Below, piece by piece: positions 62,754 through 64,000 of a DNA stretch of 64,000 nt (the stretch's first letter is position 1; each line of letters opens with the position of its first letter). The stretch is from Hyphomicrobiales bacterium (GTDB lineage Bacteria; Pseudomonadota; Alphaproteobacteria; Rhizobiales; Phreatobacteraceae). The notes beneath the pieces were generated by a model, which worked only from the letters and a program-made list of their open reading frames with translations, searched no databases and was not told the DNA's origin. Both the position numbers and the translations under genes were made by a program. The stretch is from contig JAFKKV010000013.1 of the NCBI GenBank assembly GCA_017304475.1, positions 332,664 to 396,663 on the forward strand, in the 5' to 3' direction.

Positions 62754-63781
62754 GGCCGCCTCCTCAGGCGCCGGGCCCATTGGCATGCCTTGGCGGCGAG
62801 GTCGAGTACGCCGCCCGGCAGGAACAGCATGACGACGATGACGAACAGGCCGAGCAGCAGCGGCCAGCGCGCCCAGAACAGGCTGAAAAGGCCCTGCAGC
62901 CAGATGAAGATGGCCGCGCCGATCACCGGTCCGAGCATCGAGCGGGTGCCGCCGATGAGCACCATGAAGACCACATAGGCCGACGCCACCCAGTGCACGG
63001 AGTCGATCGGCATGATGCGGTAGAGCATGCCGAACAGCGCGCCGGCGATGCCGGCAATGGCACCCGCCATGACGAAGGCGATGAGCTGGGCCCGGTGCAC
63101 GGGATAGCCGAGCGAGGCGGTGCGGCGCGGATTGAGCCGCGCCGCCGTCAGCACCATGCCGAGCGGGCTGTCGACGACCCGCCGCAACACGACCATTCCG
63201 GCAAGGAAGATCGTGGCCGACAAGGCGTAGAAGGCCAGGTGATTGTCGAAGCTCAGCGTGCCCAGGAACGGCAGGTCGAGCGGCAGGCGCTTGATGCCGG
63301 CAAGGCCGTCCTCGCCGCCGGTCACCGAGTGCCAGGAATAGGCGATGTAATAGACCAGCTGGTTGAAGGCGAAGGTCAGCATCATGAAATAGATGCCGGT
63401 GCGCCGGATGCTGAAGGCGCCGATGACCAGAGCGAGCAGGCCGGCCGCGAGCGCCGCCGCCAGCAGCATGACCGGCAGCGGCGCCAGCCCACGCGCGGCG
63501 AGATAGCCGGCCGCGTAGCCGCCGACACCGAAGAACGCGGCCTGGCCGAAGGAGTAGAGCCCGGCCGTGCCGATCAGCAGATTGGTCGACATGGCGAAGA
63601 GACCGAAGATGACGATCTCGGTGGCGATGTTCACGGGGATCGCGAAGGGCAACAGGGCCACGGCGACGACCAGGGCCAGGGCGGCCGCGAGACCGGATGA
63701 CGGCCCGGGCGAGGCGATCGCGGCCGCGGCCGCGGCATCGGTGCCTGTGACGGCCATGGCGGATTCGTGCTCGGAGGCCAT
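62750..63781 (-). CDS. Branched-chain-type ABC transporter permease, LivM-like
   Basis: 343 aa. About ten helices, with ATEIVIFGLFAMSTNLLIGT then AGLYSFGQAAFFGVGGYAAG, the LivM family hallmark (SxGQAAFFGxGAY). The EAA-like loop has ARLNPRRTASLGYPVHRAQL. The C-terminus GLFVIVVMLFLPGGVLDLAA is typical. An Ala-rich N-terminal tail (about residues 16-35) precedes TM1. It begins 3 nt after the stop of the LivH remnant. Confidence 0.93.
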   Translation of the reverse strand: MASEHESAMAVTGTDAAAAAAIASPGPSSGLAAALALVVAVALLPFAIPVNIATEIVIFGLFAMSTNLLIGTAGLYSFGQAAFFGVGGYAAGYLAARGLAPLPVMLLAAALAAGLLALVIGAFSIRRTGIYFMMLTFAFNQLVYYIAYSWHSVTGGEDGLAGIKRLPLDLPFLGTLSFDNHLAFYALSATIFLAGMVVLRRVVDSPLGMVLTAARLNPRRTASLGYPVHRAQLIAFVMAGAIAGIAGALFGMLYRIMPIDSVHWVASAYVVFMVLIGGTRSMLGPVIGAAIFIWLQGLFSLFWARWPLLLGLFVIVVMLFLPGGVLDLAAKACQWARRLRRRP

Positions 63782-63784
63782 GGA

Positions 63785-63868
63785 TCAGCGCTCGCCTAGA
63801 AGGCCTTGCGGCCGGATGAGGAGGATCGCGATCATCGCGACATAGATGACGAGTCGTCCGTGAAGAAC
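63785..63868 (-). pseudogene. livH-like permease, 3' remnant cut by an insertion element
   Basis: Only the last 27 codons remain: VLHGRLVIYVAMIAILLIRP then QGLLGER-stop, matching the LivH C-terminus (AFLMLILLVRPQGLFG type). Immediately upstream the frame runs into insertion-element DNA ending the transposase at 63874. So the permease that should pair with LivM is disrupted here, unless a second copy exists. The exact junction lies between about 63845 and 63873. Confidence 0.75.
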
Positions 63869-63873
63869 GCTGA

Positions 63874-64000
63874 TCAGGCGATCTGAGCGACTGCGCGGCG
63901 CATGTTGGTTGCGGCAAAGGTTGCCTGGATGAGGGCGTAAAGAAGCGCCAGCCACCTGAGCAGGAGGCGGAAGTTGTAGCCGACGGCGGCGAGAACGGCG
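63874..64000 (-). mobile_element. IS5-family transposase, C-terminal end (runs off the right edge)
   Basis: Minus-strand frame AVLAAVGYNFRLLLRWLALL then YALIQATFAATNMRRAVAQIA-stop. The AAxGYNFxLLLRWL pattern is the conserved C-terminus of IS5-family transposases. The element end is close to the stop; GAGTCGTCCGTGAAGAACGC (63851-63870) is a candidate terminal inverted repeat. The other end lies outside the window, so the repeat pairing and target duplication cannot be checked. Confidence 0.82.

Overview
The window is GC-rich chromosomal DNA from an alphaproteobacterium, most likely order Hyphomicrobiales (Rhizobiales). This rests on base composition, on the mix of ABC importers with GntR and LysR regulators, and on short GTCATCCCCGG-type intergenic repeats. 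I cannot name the genus. There are no rRNA or tRNA genes, no CRISPR array and no prophage. The content is mostly transport and catabolism, with one toxin-antitoxin pair and the end of an insertion sequence at the right edge.

Layout. 1-2.5 kb: a MarR-MFS-HlyD drug-efflux operon with two palindromes in its promoter. 2.8-13.5 kb: a catabolic island with a cupin protein, a kynurenine-formamidase-like hydrolase, a GntR regulator, a complete Dpp/Opp-type importer, a RidA protein, an extended SDR and an enolase-superfamily enzyme. 13.7-16.8 kb: a LysR/GST/flavoprotein group and a DUF2147 protein. 16.9-23.5 kb: a polyamine-type ABC importer with a YtcJ-like amidohydrolase and a divergent GntR regulator. 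23.5-27.0 kb: a glutarate cluster (CoA-transferase, glutaryl-CoA dehydrogenase, LysR regulator). 27.1-27.9 kb: a DUF1778/GNAT toxin-antitoxin pair. 28.1-31.7 kb: an aldehyde dehydrogenase, a PuuR-like regulator and a GabT-type aminotransferase sharing an operator motif. 31.8-35.2 kb: an MHS permease, a nitrilase-family amidase and a LysR regulator.

35.2-47.5 kb: an ABC exporter, a Tat-exported lipase-like hydrolase, O-acetylhomoserine sulfhydrylase, an SbmA/YddA-like ABC protein, a short HmuS-like heme protein, a TonB-dependent receptor and a divergent class II fumarase behind a Fur-like box. 48.0-50.7 kb: a compact operon of a Tat-exported flavin amine oxidase, a cytochrome c and a RidA with a signal peptide, read here as a periplasmic amine-dehydrogenase system. 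51.5-55.0 kb: a chemoreceptor, a small unknown protein and a PAS-PAS-HTH protein. 55.1-58.8 kb: D- and L-2-hydroxyacid dehydrogenases and a short Hsp70-like protein. 59.0-64.0 kb: a dimethylformamidase-like large subunit with a branched-chain-type ABC transporter whose first permease gene (livH) is cut by an IS5-family element.

The items most worth following up are the exported amine oxidase/cytochrome c/RidA operon, the dimethylformamidase-like protein beside a disrupted amide-type transporter, the unassigned Dpp/RidA/SDR/enolase pathway, and the perfect 18-bp palindrome linking the PuuR-like regulator to the aminotransferase and aldehyde dehydrogenase.
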